From Corallococcus interemptor (GTDB lineage Bacteria > Myxococcota > Myxococcia > Myxococcales > Myxococcaceae), in assembly GCF_003668875.1 (NCBI RefSeq), contig NZ_RAWM01000007.1:62001-126000 (forward strand): a stretch of DNA of 64,000 nt, written 5' to 3'. Under the pieces are notes generated by a model. That model was not told the origin of the DNA. It saw only the letters and a list, made by a program, of their open reading frames with translations, and did not search any database. Below, piece by piece: positions 7,625 to 15,774 of this stretch; position 1 is the first letter of the stretch; every line of letters begins with the position of its first letter. Position numbers and translations under genes: made by a program.

Positions 7625-10447
7625 ATGGCGACGAGGAAGAACGAAGACCAGGAGCGGCTCATCGACCGCGACCTCACCGCGATGGCGCGCGAGGGGAAGC
7701 TGCCCGCCGCCCACGGCGTGGACACCGCCGTGACGGAGGTGCTGGGCCTCCTGGCGCGCGGAGGCAAGCACCCGCTGCTGGCGGGCGAGCCCGGCGTGGG
7801 CAAGAGCGCGCTCGTGCAGGAGGTGGCCCGCCGCATCGCCGAAGGACGCGTGGACGGGGACCTGGCCCAGGCGCGGCTGGTGGAGGTGTCCGTCGCGAAC
7901 ATCCTGGCGCGCAGCACGCAGCGCCAGGCCGCGGAGTCCTTCGAGGAATTGCTCAACCACCTGGGCCGCCACCCCTGCCCCATCGTCTACATCCGCGACC
8001 TGCCGGTGGCCCTGGGTGGCCCCCTGGCGCCGGTGGCCGTGCGCGCGCTGCGCACCGGCGGCCTGCGCTTCATCTTCGAGACCGAGCCCAAGCGCGTGCA
8101 GGAATTGCTGCGCGCCGATGAGGCTTTGGCGGAGCGGCTTCACCTCTTGCCCCTCCAGGAGCCCTCGCTGGAGAAGGCGCGCTGGATTGTCGGCCGCGTG
8201 GCGGAGGAGCTGGAGCGCGCGCTGCGGCTGCCCATCGACCCGGCGGCGTGCGACCTGGCGCTGCGGCTGTCCGCGAAGTTCCTGCTGGCGCAGCACATGC
8301 CGCGCAAGGCCATCGAGCTGCTGAAGGAGACGGCGGCGGAGGCCGCGGGCGTGGCGCGCGACCACGTGGGGCCGGAGGACGTGCTCACGCGCTTCTGCGC
8401 GGCCACGCGCCTGCCCCGCTTCGTCGTGGACGACGCGATGCCGCTGGACCTGGAGGAGACGGAGCGCTTCTTCGGGGAGCGGCTGCTCGGCCAGACGGAC
8501 GCGGTGGCCGCGGTGCTGCGCTCGGTGGCGCTGCTCAAGGCGGGGCTCAACGACCCGCGCCGTCCGCTGGGCGTGTTCCTCTTCGCGGGGCCCACGGGCG
8601 TGGGCAAGACGCAGCTGGCGAAGCTGCTGGCGGAGTACCTCTTCGGCTCCGCCGACAGGCTGGTGCGCCTGAACATGGCGGACTATCCCAACGACGGCGA
8701 CGAGAGCGTCCCCTTCGGCGCATCGTGGGCACCCGCGATGGAGACGCGGCGCGGAGAGCTGTCCGCGCTGCTGGACGGCAAGGTGTTCACCGTGCTGCTG
8801 CTGGACGAGTTCGAGAAGGCGGCGCGCAGCGTGCACGACCGCTTCCTCCAGCTCTTCGACGAGGGCACCTTCGTCAACGGCGCGGGCGAGGCGGTGTCGT
8901 GCAACAACACGCTCATCGTGGCCACGTCCAACGTGGGCTCGGAGGTGTACCGCGAGGCGGGGCTGGGGTTCGCCGCGCACAAGCGCGCGGAGGAGCAGGT
9001 GTCGGAGGTGGACCGCCGCATCGCGGAGGCCTTCCGTCCGGAGTTCCTCAACCGCTTCGACGCCATCTGCCACTTCCGTCCGCTGTCGCGCGTGGACATC
9101 CGCAAGATTGCCCAGCGCGAGGTGGGCCGCGTGCTGGAGCGCGAGGGCATCCGCGCCCGCGCGCTGGACGTGGAGGTGACGCCGGAGGTCGTGGACCGGC
9201 TGGTGGAGCGCGGCTATTCGCCGCAGTTCGGCGCGCGCTACCTGCAGCGTGAAATCGAGAAGACGCTCACCGCGGCGCTCGCGGTGGAGATTGCGCGCAG
9301 GCCGCTGCCGCCGGGCACGCCCGTGCGAGTGGAGTCCCGTCCGGGAGGCCGCGTGGTCGCGGTCGCGGAGCCCGTGCCGCCGCCTCGCGAGGTGACGGCG
9401 CAGCTGCTGTTGCCCACGCCGAAGGCCGCGGCGGTGAAGCGCCGGTTGGATCGCAAGTCACTGCTGATTGAGATGGACCGGCTGGTGGGCCGCGCACGCG
9501 CGCTCGCCGAGTCCACGGGGCGGACGGAGCTGGAGTCGCGCCGGGCCGCGCTGCTCGCGGAGACGCAGGCGCCCAACCTCTGGGACGACCCGCTGCGAGC
9601 GGCGGAGGTCCTGCGCGCCTTCCGCACGGTGGAGGCGCAGCTGGGAGAGCTGGACCGCCTGGAGGCCGCGTGCCACTTCGGGCGCCGGCTGGTGCGCGAG
9701 GCGAAGAACGAGGTGCAGCTGGGCTCCGCCGCGAAGCAGGTGGAGGAGGTCGCGCGCGAGGTCCAGATGGCGGAGGCGCTGCGGGCCTCCGGGGCCACGC
9801 AGATGGACAACGAGGCGCTGGTGGACATCTGCGCCAGCGACGCGTCGGAGCAGCAGGAAGCATGGGTGCAGGAGCTGGCCACCATGTACCTGGGCTGGGC
9901 GCAGCGCCGGGGCTACGAGGCCACGGCCGTCGCGGAGGCGGACGCACCCGCGCGCGTGGTGGTGCGCATCGCCGGACCGGGCGCGTACGGATTCCTCGCG
10001 GGAGAGGCGGGGCTGCACCGCCGCCTGGAGGACGAGAAGCGCCAGCGCGCGTACGTGCGCGTGCACCGGGGCGGGCCGCTGGAGGAGGTGGAGCGGGAGC
10101 TGCTGGTGCTGGAGGGCCGTCCGGTGAAGAGCCGCGAGGGCGACTACCTCCAGCGCGTGCGCAACGAGGTCACCGCGAAGGACGAGGCCACGGGCCGCGT
10201 GCTCACGCTCATCGGGGCCGGAGAGCTGGACGAACTCAAGGGCATTGCCGCGCGAGTCGTCGCCGGTCAGGGCGCCAGCACCGACGAGGCCCGCCGCTAC
10301 TTCCTGGGCCGGGGAGCGCGAGTGGAGGATCCGCGCACGGGAGCCGGCACGCCGCGAGTGAAGGACGTGATGCGAGGCGAGCTGGACGTGTTCATCGCCG
10401 CGTGGATCTCCCGTCCGCCGCCAGAGGGCTCCACGCCGCTGTCCTGA
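7625..10447 (+). CDS. AAA+ ClpA/B-like protein fused to release-factor-2-like domain
   Basis: A 940-residue fusion. Residues 40-260 are a first AAA module with Walker A GEPGVGKS (54-61) but a weak Walker B (IVYIRDL, no Glu). Residues 275-575 are a Clp-type second module: Walker A GPTGVGKT (322-329), Walker B LLLDEFEKA (391-399), sensor 1 ATSN (433-436), FRPEFLNRFD (470-479) and YSPQFGARYLQREIEK. From about 610 to 930 it resembles peptide chain release factor 2: NLWDDPLRAAEV, MYLGWAQRRGYEA, YGFLAGEAGLHRRL and a C-terminal RVKDVMRGELDVFIAAW. The GGTEA, SPF and GGQ motifs of RF2 are absent, so peptide release is unlikely. Role unknown; remodelling of a ribosome-linked complex is an inference. 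Confidence 0.85.
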   Translation: MATRKNEDQERLIDRDLTAMAREGKLPAAHGVDTAVTEVLGLLARGGKHPLLAGEPGVGKSALVQEVARRIAEGRVDGDLAQARLVEVSVANILARSTQRQAAESFEELLNHLGRHPCPIVYIRDLPVALGGPLAPVAVRALRTGGLRFIFETEPKRVQELLRADEALAERLHLLPLQEPSLEKARWIVGRVAEELERALRLPIDPAACDLALRLSAKFLLAQHMPRKAIELLKETAAEAAGVARDHVGPEDVLTRFCAATRLPRFVVDDAMPLDLEETERFFGERLLGQTDAVAAVLRSVALLKAGLNDPRRPLGVFLFAGPTGVGKTQLAKLLAEYLFGSADRLVRLNMADYPNDGDESVPFGASWAPAMETRRGELSALLDGKVFTVLLLDEFEKAARSVHDRFLQLFDEGTFVNGAGEAVSCNNTLIVATSNVGSEVYREAGLGFAAHKRAEEQVSEVDRRIAEAFRPEFLNRFDAICHFRPLSRVDIRKIAQREVGRVLEREGIRARALDVEVTPEVVDRLVERGYSPQFGARYLQREIEKTLTAALAVEIARRPLPPGTPVRVESRPGGRVVAVAEPVPPPREVTAQLLLPTPKAAAVKRRLDRKSLLIEMDRLVGRARALAESTGRTELESRRAALLAETQAPNLWDDPLRAAEVLRAFRTVEAQLGELDRLEAACHFGRRLVREAKNEVQLGSAAKQVEEVAREVQMAEALRASGATQMDNEALVDICASDASEQQEAWVQELATMYLGWAQRRGYEATAVAEADAPARVVVRIAGPGAYGFLAGEAGLHRRLEDEKRQRAYVRVHRGGPLEEVERELLVLEGRPVKSREGDYLQRVRNEVTAKDEATGRVLTLIGAGELDELKGIAARVVAGQGASTDEARRYFLGRGARVEDPRTGAGTPRVKDVMRGELDVFIAAWISRPPPEGSTPLS

Positions 10448-10451
10448 GGGG

Positions 10452-11252
10452 TCAGGGCAGGTAGCCCTGGGCCACGCCCAGGCGCATGGCCTCCGCGAGC
10501 ACATCCAGGCCCTGCGCGGTGTTGATGCGCGAGTGGGACATGGAGCCGCTGACCACCTGCACGGCTCCGCCCAGCACGAACGGCAGGGGCCGGCGTCCCA
10601 GCCGCAGCAGCCGCTCGTCGTAGAACGCGGCCGGGGCGCGCTCACGCACCAGACGCGCCAGGGCCACCATGTTCGCGGTGCGCGACGCCTGCATCGCGGG
10701 TCCCATGCACGAGAAGTCGAAGCCCACCTCCGGCAGCACGGCACCCCGGCCCTCACGGTCGAAGACGAAGATGACCTGCGACGTCTCCTCCTGGGAGCCG
10801 CGCACGCTCTTCTCCGTCGTCTTCGTCAGCTTCAGGCCGCCCGTGACGAGGGCCGTCCCCAGCGCCACCTTCGTCGTCTTCTCCGAGTGCTCACTCTGCG
10901 TGCGCAGGGACGAAGCGCCCCGGAGGATGACCGTCACGTCCTCCCAGGCCATCGTCAGCGGCGCGCCCGCGCGAGGCGTGAACGTGGCCTGCGCGGCGCC
11001 AAACGTCACGGTGCGTGCCGTGACACGCTCCGCGACCTCTGCGTCGTCGATGGCAAGCGCCGCGAGCCCCGCGTCCTGAAGGGTCTTCACCAAGGTATCC
11101 GCCGCATCGGGAGCCAGCCGCGCGAGCAGGGCGGGAGGCTCCGGGGCCAGTCGCATGCGGGCCTCCGCCGGAGCCATGCCCGCCGCGGCCGCGAGCACCT
11201 GCGCTGCTTCCGGAACCTCACCCGCGGGACGAACCAGCGCGACGATCTTCAT
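10452..11252 (-). CDS. Hypothetical protein, 266 residues
   Basis: No family is recognised. The start MKIVALVRPAGEVPEAA is preferred over an open extension to 11336, because the extension is Cys/Pro-rich and atypical. The first 70 residues look like a compact alpha/beta unit; the middle holds EDVTVILRGASS and a Ser/Thr/Glu-rich stretch (SEHSEKTTK, TEKSVRGSQEET), and the C-terminal half has FVFDREGRG and SRTANMVALARLVRERAP. There is no signal peptide or membrane segment, so it is probably cytoplasmic. It converges on the Clp-RF2 gene with 4 bp between stops. Function is unknown. Confidence 0.7.
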   Translation of the reverse strand: MKIVALVRPAGEVPEAAQVLAAAAGMAPAEARMRLAPEPPALLARLAPDAADTLVKTLQDAGLAALAIDDAEVAERVTARTVTFGAAQATFTPRAGAPLTMAWEDVTVILRGASSLRTQSEHSEKTTKVALGTALVTGGLKLTKTTEKSVRGSQEETSQVIFVFDREGRGAVLPEVGFDFSCMGPAMQASRTANMVALARLVRERAPAAFYDERLLRLGRRPLPFVLGGAVQVVSGSMSHSRINTAQGLDVLAEAMRLGVAQGYLP

Positions 11253-11405
11253 GGCGTTTCCCACCCCTGGCGCGCCCCTCGTGCGAACGCAGGGCGGCGA
11301 ACACCCGAACCCTGGCACCCCGGGAACATTCCCCAAAGGCCTCCGTCACGAGACTGTCGAGCACCCGCGCATGAGGCGCATCGCGGAGAAGCGCGGCTCC
11401 ATCAG

Positions 11406-11434
11406 AAAACCTGTCCGACAGTCGGACAGGTTTT
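11406..11434. terminator. Perfect 29-nt palindrome after the M56 gene
   Basis: AAAACCTGTCCGAC and GTCGGACAGGTTTT are perfect 14-bp inverted copies around a single A (11420). It starts 16 nt after the stop of the M56 gene on the minus strand and is flanked by A/T runs on both sides, so a bidirectional terminator is likely. A near-zero spacer is also typical of a dimeric repressor operator, and it lies about 155 bp upstream of the 10452-11252 gene. Confidence 0.55.
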
Positions 11435-11449
11435 GACCACGCGGCCAGC

Positions 11450-13042
11450 TCAGTCGACCAGGTGCGGGTTGCGCAGCACCAGCACTCCGGCCAGCACGGT
11501 AGCGGTGTAGTCGTTGAGCTTGCCGGTGCGCATCAGCTCGCTCACGTCGCGCACGCCCGTCTCCGCGATGACGCGGTCCACCACTTCCTCCCCCTGGTTG
11601 TACGCCGCGAGCGCGAGCCGCCAATCGCCATAGCGCGCATACAGGTCCTGGAGGAGCGCCGCGGCGGCCTCCGTCTCCCGCGCCACGTCCAGCCGCTCGT
11701 CGAGCCCCGGCTCCACCTTCAAGCCATAGCGGCGAGCCGTCTCCGCGATGAACATCCACACGCCCGCGCCCCTCGGGCCCTTCGCCATCGACGGCTCGGG
11801 GGACGTCTCCGGCAGGTTGCGCACCGCCGACTCCACCATCGCCACCGCGAGCAGCCCCTCCGGCAGGGAGCGCGAGCGCAGCGTGCCCGTCATCGCCTCA
11901 CGATGCGTCTGGAGGTTCGCCAGCGCCTTGCGCATGAAGTCGCGTCCCTTGCGCGTAGTGACGAACTTGTTGAGCTGATCCACCACGGCGGCATCCACCA
12001 CCACCGGCAGGTCCCCCGCCTTCTGCCCCGCCTCCGCCAGCGCACGCGCCTCCGTCAGCGACACCGAGCGCCCCCGCACCGTGCCCTGCGCCCACAACGC
12101 CAGCGGCGCGAGCACCAACACCAGAGACAACGACAGACCCAGGGTGCGCACGGAACTGCGAGGACGAGGCTGGAACAACATGTGAATCCTCCTGACGGTG
12201 GGGTGGGACATGCCGGTGACTCCGGCGGGAAGAGAAAAGACAGACGGAACACGCAGCGACGCCTGCAACAGGCACCGCGCATACGCCTCCGCGGGCACGC
12301 GCCTCACGGTGACCAGCGCCTCGTCACAGGCCAGCTCCTGCCGCTCCGCCAACCACCGCGAGAACGCGCGCGCGAACGGATTCCAGAAGAAGGCGCTGTC
12401 GAACCCCAGCCGCGCATACGCGAGCACCGTGTCCCGCTGCCGGTGGTGTTGCAGCTCATGCCGCACCGTGAGCCGGAGCGCCTCCGGGTCCTCCAGCACT
12501 TCGGAGGGAACCACCGCCCACGCGCCGCCACCCGGGAACCACACGGAGTACGCACCCTCCGCCGCGTCCCCCATCACCACGCGCACCCGGCCCACGCGGC
12601 GAAGCACGGGCAGCGCCTCCAGCTTCCGCCGCAGCCGCGCGTACCGCCGAAGCTCCCATGACAGGACTCCCAACGCCCCCACCCCCACCAGCCCCAGTCC
12701 AAGCATCGCCCACGGCAGCTCCGGGCCCGGCGACGACACCTCCGTCACGGCACCGCGCACGGGCCGCGCTTCGACCGCCGTCAGCGGCGCGGCGTAGCGC
12801 ACCAGCGAACGCTCGAACGTGAAGAGCGGCGCGGACGGCATCCACTCCCGCACCCCGAGCCCCACGAACGGCAGGAGCACCGCCAGCCCCAGCGTCACCC
12901 GCCCCACGCGCAGCGTCTGCCGCGAGGCCAGCCTCCGCTCCATCCCCAGCGCCAGCACCGCGCGCAACAGCCCGAAGCCCACCGCCACCAGCACCGCCGC
13001 CGTGAGGTACGCGGCCAGCACGTCCCGGACCGTGGCGCTCAT
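11450..13042 (-). CDS. M56 (BlaR1-type) peptidase fused to lytic transglycosylase domain
   Basis: A 530-residue membrane protein. Residues 1-135 hold several hydrophobic segments; the M56 metallopeptidase has zinc motif HELQH (195-199) and ELACDE (236-241), as in BlaR1/MecR1. After a further membrane segment (about 300-318) comes a periplasmic SLT/MltD-like domain: LPEGLLAVAMVESAVRN with likely catalytic Glu404, GAGVWMF, and LALAAYNQGE. In BlaR1 the sensor part is a penicillin-binding domain; here a muramidase fold takes that place. The gene overlaps blaI by 4 bp, so the two are co-expressed. Likely role: sensing or cutting peptidoglycan and triggering loss of the BlaI-type repressor (inferred). 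Confidence 0.85.
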   Translation of the reverse strand: MSATVRDVLAAYLTAAVLVAVGFGLLRAVLALGMERRLASRQTLRVGRVTLGLAVLLPFVGLGVREWMPSAPLFTFERSLVRYAAPLTAVEARPVRGAVTEVSSPGPELPWAMLGLGLVGVGALGVLSWELRRYARLRRKLEALPVLRRVGRVRVVMGDAAEGAYSVWFPGGGAWAVVPSEVLEDPEALRLTVRHELQHHRQRDTVLAYARLGFDSAFFWNPFARAFSRWLAERQELACDEALVTVRRVPAEAYARCLLQASLRVPSVFSLPAGVTGMSHPTVRRIHMLFQPRPRSSVRTLGLSLSLVLVLAPLALWAQGTVRGRSVSLTEARALAEAGQKAGDLPVVVDAAVVDQLNKFVTTRKGRDFMRKALANLQTHREAMTGTLRSRSLPEGLLAVAMVESAVRNLPETSPEPSMAKGPRGAGVWMFIAETARRYGLKVEPGLDERLDVARETEAAAALLQDLYARYGDWRLALAAYNQGEEVVDRVIAETGVRDVSELMRTGKLNDYTATVLAGVLVLRNPHLVD

Positions 13043-13440
13043 CCCCGGCCCCCCTTGCGGCCCAGCAGCTTGCGGATCTGCTCCACCTCGTCCGCGGACA
13101 GCGGCACCGCCTCCACCAGCCGCGCCACCAGAGACGAAGGCGTCCCGTCGAACACCGTCGCCACCAGGTGGCGCACGCTCTGGGCCTCATAGGCCTCGCG
13201 CGTCAGCCGCGCCGAGTACAGGTGCCCCCGCCCCTCCTTGCGGCTCTGCACCACGCCCTTCTGCTCCAGGATGCGCAGCACCGTGGATACCGACGTGTAG
13301 GCCAACTTGCGCTCCGGAGGCAGCGCCGCCAGCACGTCCGCCACGCTCACCTCCCCCAACCTCCACACGAGCTGCATCAGCTCCAGCTCCACCGGAGTGA
13401 GCGGCTTGGACTCCTCGTCGGATGACGTCGGCTTCGTCAC
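13039..13440 (-). CDS. BlaI/MecI/CopY family transcriptional repressor
   Basis: A 133-residue winged-helix repressor. The DNA-binding half reads LTPVELELMQLVWRLGEVSVADVLAAL followed by AYTSVSTVLRILEQKGVV, the classical BlaI recognition region; the C-terminal half (about 80-133) would be the dimer domain. The start is GTG. In the known system the repressor is cleaved after signalling by the partner M56 protein. The partner gene is immediately downstream with a 4-bp overlap, and two palindromes that suit a BlaI dimer lie 19-61 bp upstream, so autoregulation is likely. Confidence 0.93.
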   Translation of the reverse strand: MTKPTSSDEESKPLTPVELELMQLVWRLGEVSVADVLAALPPERKLAYTSVSTVLRILEQKGVVQSRKEGRGHLYSARLTREAYEAQSVRHLVATVFDGTPSSLVARLVEAVPLSADEVEQIRKLLGRKGGRG

Positions 13441-13458
13441 GGGCAGGGCCTCCCGGCT

Positions 13459-13501
13459 TCGAACTAAAACCTTAGTTCGAGCACAACTAAGCCTTTAGTT
13501 G
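13459..13501. promoter_or_regulatory. Two tandem palindromic operators upstream of blaI
   Basis: TCGAACTAA-AACC-TTAGTTCGA (13459-13480) and CAACTAA-GCCT-TTAGTTG (13484-13501) share the core AACTAA-N4-TTAGTT, with centres 23 bp apart (about two helical turns). This is an AT-rich island in GC-rich DNA directly upstream of the blaI start. BlaI-family repressors bind such dyads as dimers. They could also affect the divergent RNase J gene at 13594. Confidence 0.75.
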
Positions 13502-13593
13502 AATTCCGTCAAGCAGGCGGGCGCGGGCTCGCGGTGGTCCAGGGTGCGGATTCCCACGCACAGGAGGGGCCGGGCCCTTAGACTTCCGGACAC

Positions 13594-15234
13594 ATGCTCC
13601 ACGTCATCCCTCTGGGCGGCCTTGGCGAAATCGGCCTCAACGCCATGGTGCTCGCCTGTCGTGGGGAGATGCTGCTCATCGACGCCGGCCTGATGTTCCC
13701 CTCGTCGGGAATGCCCGGCGTGGACATCATCGTCCCGGACTTCACGCACCTGCAGCGCAACGCGGCCCAGGTGAAGGGCGTGCTCCTCACGCACGGCCAC
13801 GAAGACCACATCGGCGCGCTCCCCTACCTGCTGGGCGAATTGCCGGTCCCCATCTACGGCACGCGCTTCACGCTCGCGCTCGCGCGCAACCGCCTGGAGG
13901 AGCTGGGCGTGAAGGCGGACCTGCGCGAAATCGAGCCGCGCACGCCCTTCCCCGTGGGCAGCGTCTTCACCGTGGAGGCCACGCGCGTGACGCACACCGT
14001 GCCGGACGCGGTGGGCTTCATCGTGCGCTCGCCCGAAGGCACCGTCATCCACACCGGGGACTTCAAGCTGGACCCCGACCCCATCGACGGGCTCAAGACG
14101 GACCTGGAGCGCTGGGGCGAGGCGGGCGACGAAGGCGTGCTGTGCCTCCTGTCGGACTCCACCAACTCCGAGCACGTGGATGAGACGGGCAGCGAGCGCG
14201 TGGTGCAGACCACCTTCGAGCGCCTCTTCCACGAGACGAAGGGCCGCATCGTGGTGGCCCAGTTCTCCTCCAACCTCCACCGCATCCGGCACCTGCTGGC
14301 GCTGTGCGAGCGCACCGGCCGGCTCGTCGCGCTCCAGGGCCGCAGCATGGTGCGCAACGTGGAGCTGGCGCGGGAGATGGGCTACCTGGACGTGCCCGAC
14401 TCCCTGTTCGTGCACCTGGATAACGTGCCCAAGCTCGCGCCCCACCGCGTGGCGGTGCTCACCACCGGCGCGCAGGGCGAGCCTCGCGCGGGCCTCACCC
14501 AGCTGGCGAATGGGGACGGGCCCGTGCGCCTGGAGCCCGGCGACACCGTCATCGTCAGCGCCCGCCCCATCCCCGGCAACGAGCGCTCCGTGGGCGCGCT
14601 GCTCGACCAGCTCCACTGGCGCGGCGCCCGCATCGTGTACGCGCAGGTGGAGCCCGGCGTGCACGTCTCCGGACACGCCAGCCGCCCCCAGCAGCGCCGG
14701 GTGCTGGAGCTGATCCGCCCCAGGAACTTCATCCCCGTGCATGGGGAAGTCCGGCACCTGCACCGACACCTGACCACCGCCCGCGAGGCCGGCATGACGG
14801 CGGAGGGCCTGCTGCTGGCCCACGACGGGGACGTGGTGACGTTCGAGGGGGGGCGGGGCCGCTTCACGGGCAGCGTGCCCTCAGGGCGCATCATGATGGA
14901 GCGCTCCGGGGACGGGGTGGTGACGACGGAGACGCTGGCGGAGCGCAACAAGCTGGCGGAGACGGGCGTGGTGGCCGCGGCGGTGGTGCTGAGGCGCGAC
15001 ACCCAGGCGCTGGTGGCGGGGCCCCAGCTGTCCGGGCAGGGCCTCAGCCCGGACGAGCAGGGCGTGCTGGCCCGGGTGGCCCAGGAGGCGCGGGCCTACT
15101 TCGAGGAGCTCAACCCCCTGCTCCGGGGGGACGACGCCCTGGTGCGCGAGGAGCTCACGAAGGCGGTGAAGCGGGCCTTCAAGCAGCACACCTCCCGGCG
15201 AACCCTGGTGGTCCCCTTGGTCGTCCGGGTGTAG
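13594..15234 (+). CDS. rnj: Ribonuclease J
   Basis: A 546-residue metallo-beta-lactamase-fold RNase J, a 5'-3' exo- and endoribonuclease of mRNA decay and rRNA maturation. The two-metal site motif THGHEDH is at 66-72, HTGDFKLD contributes a further ligand, and the beta-CASP region has SDSTNSE and SARPIPGNE, followed by SGHASRPQQRRVLELIRP and PVHGE. Length matches RNase J1/J2. ATG 13594 gives the usual LHVIPLGGLGEIG start; no clear Shine-Dalgarno sequence is visible. It heads a tight plus-strand run with yajQ (30-nt gap), a secreted protein (12 nt) and rimO (6 nt). Confidence 0.95.
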   Translation: MLHVIPLGGLGEIGLNAMVLACRGEMLLIDAGLMFPSSGMPGVDIIVPDFTHLQRNAAQVKGVLLTHGHEDHIGALPYLLGELPVPIYGTRFTLALARNRLEELGVKADLREIEPRTPFPVGSVFTVEATRVTHTVPDAVGFIVRSPEGTVIHTGDFKLDPDPIDGLKTDLERWGEAGDEGVLCLLSDSTNSEHVDETGSERVVQTTFERLFHETKGRIVVAQFSSNLHRIRHLLALCERTGRLVALQGRSMVRNVELAREMGYLDVPDSLFVHLDNVPKLAPHRVAVLTTGAQGEPRAGLTQLANGDGPVRLEPGDTVIVSARPIPGNERSVGALLDQLHWRGARIVYAQVEPGVHVSGHASRPQQRRVLELIRPRNFIPVHGEVRHLHRHLTTAREAGMTAEGLLLAHDGDVVTFEGGRGRFTGSVPSGRIMMERSGDGVVTTETLAERNKLAETGVVAAAVVLRRDTQALVAGPQLSGQGLSPDEQGVLARVAQEARAYFEELNPLLRGDDALVREELTKAVKRAFKQHTSRRTLVVPLVVRV

Positions 15235-15264
15235 GTATGTTAAGGGCGCGAAAAGGTCCCCCCC

Positions 15265-15762
15265 ATGCCCTCCTTCGACGTCATCTCCAAAATCGATCTG
15301 GCTGAACTCGACAACGCGGTCAATCAGACCCGCAAGGAGCTCAGCACCCGCTACGACTTCCAGGGCGTGAAGGCCGAAATCGACATCGCCCCGGACCATT
15401 CCGCGCTCACGCTGAAGACCAACAGCGAGGAGAAGCTCCAGGCCGCCAAGGAGGTCCTGCTCGGCAAGCTGGCCAAGCGCGGCATCAGCCTGCGCGTCCT
15501 GGAGTTCGGCGACATCGAGAAGACGGGCCTGTCCAACGTCAAGCAGCCCATCAAGCTCCAGCAGGGCATCCCGGTGGAGAAGTCCAAGGAGCTGATCAAG
15601 GTCCTCAAGGAGTCGAAGATCAAGGTGCAGGGCTCCATCCAGGCGGATCAGCTCCGCGTCACGGGCAAGAACCGCGACGACCTGCAGGAGGCCATGGCGC
15701 TGTTCCGCAAGGAGCAGGACCGCCTCAGCCTGGACATGCAGTTCACCAACTTCCGCGACTAG
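15265..15762 (+). CDS. yajQ: YajQ family nucleotide-binding protein
   Basis: A 165-residue YajQ (UPF0234) protein with two RRM-like halves. It starts with PSFDVISKIDLAELDNAVNQ, and contains RYDFQGVKAEID and a KSKIKVQGSIQADQLRVTGK segment, all diagnostic. Some YajQ proteins bind cyclic di-GMP and act with a transcription factor; others were linked to tRNA or phage transcription. Which applies here is unknown. It is 30 nt downstream of RNase J and probably in its operon. Confidence 0.95.
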   Translation: MPSFDVISKIDLAELDNAVNQTRKELSTRYDFQGVKAEIDIAPDHSALTLKTNSEEKLQAAKEVLLGKLAKRGISLRVLEFGDIEKTGLSNVKQPIKLQQGIPVEKSKELIKVLKESKIKVQGSIQADQLRVTGKNRDDLQEAMALFRKEQDRLSLDMQFTNFRD

Positions 15763-15774
15763 AGGCGTCCCTTC

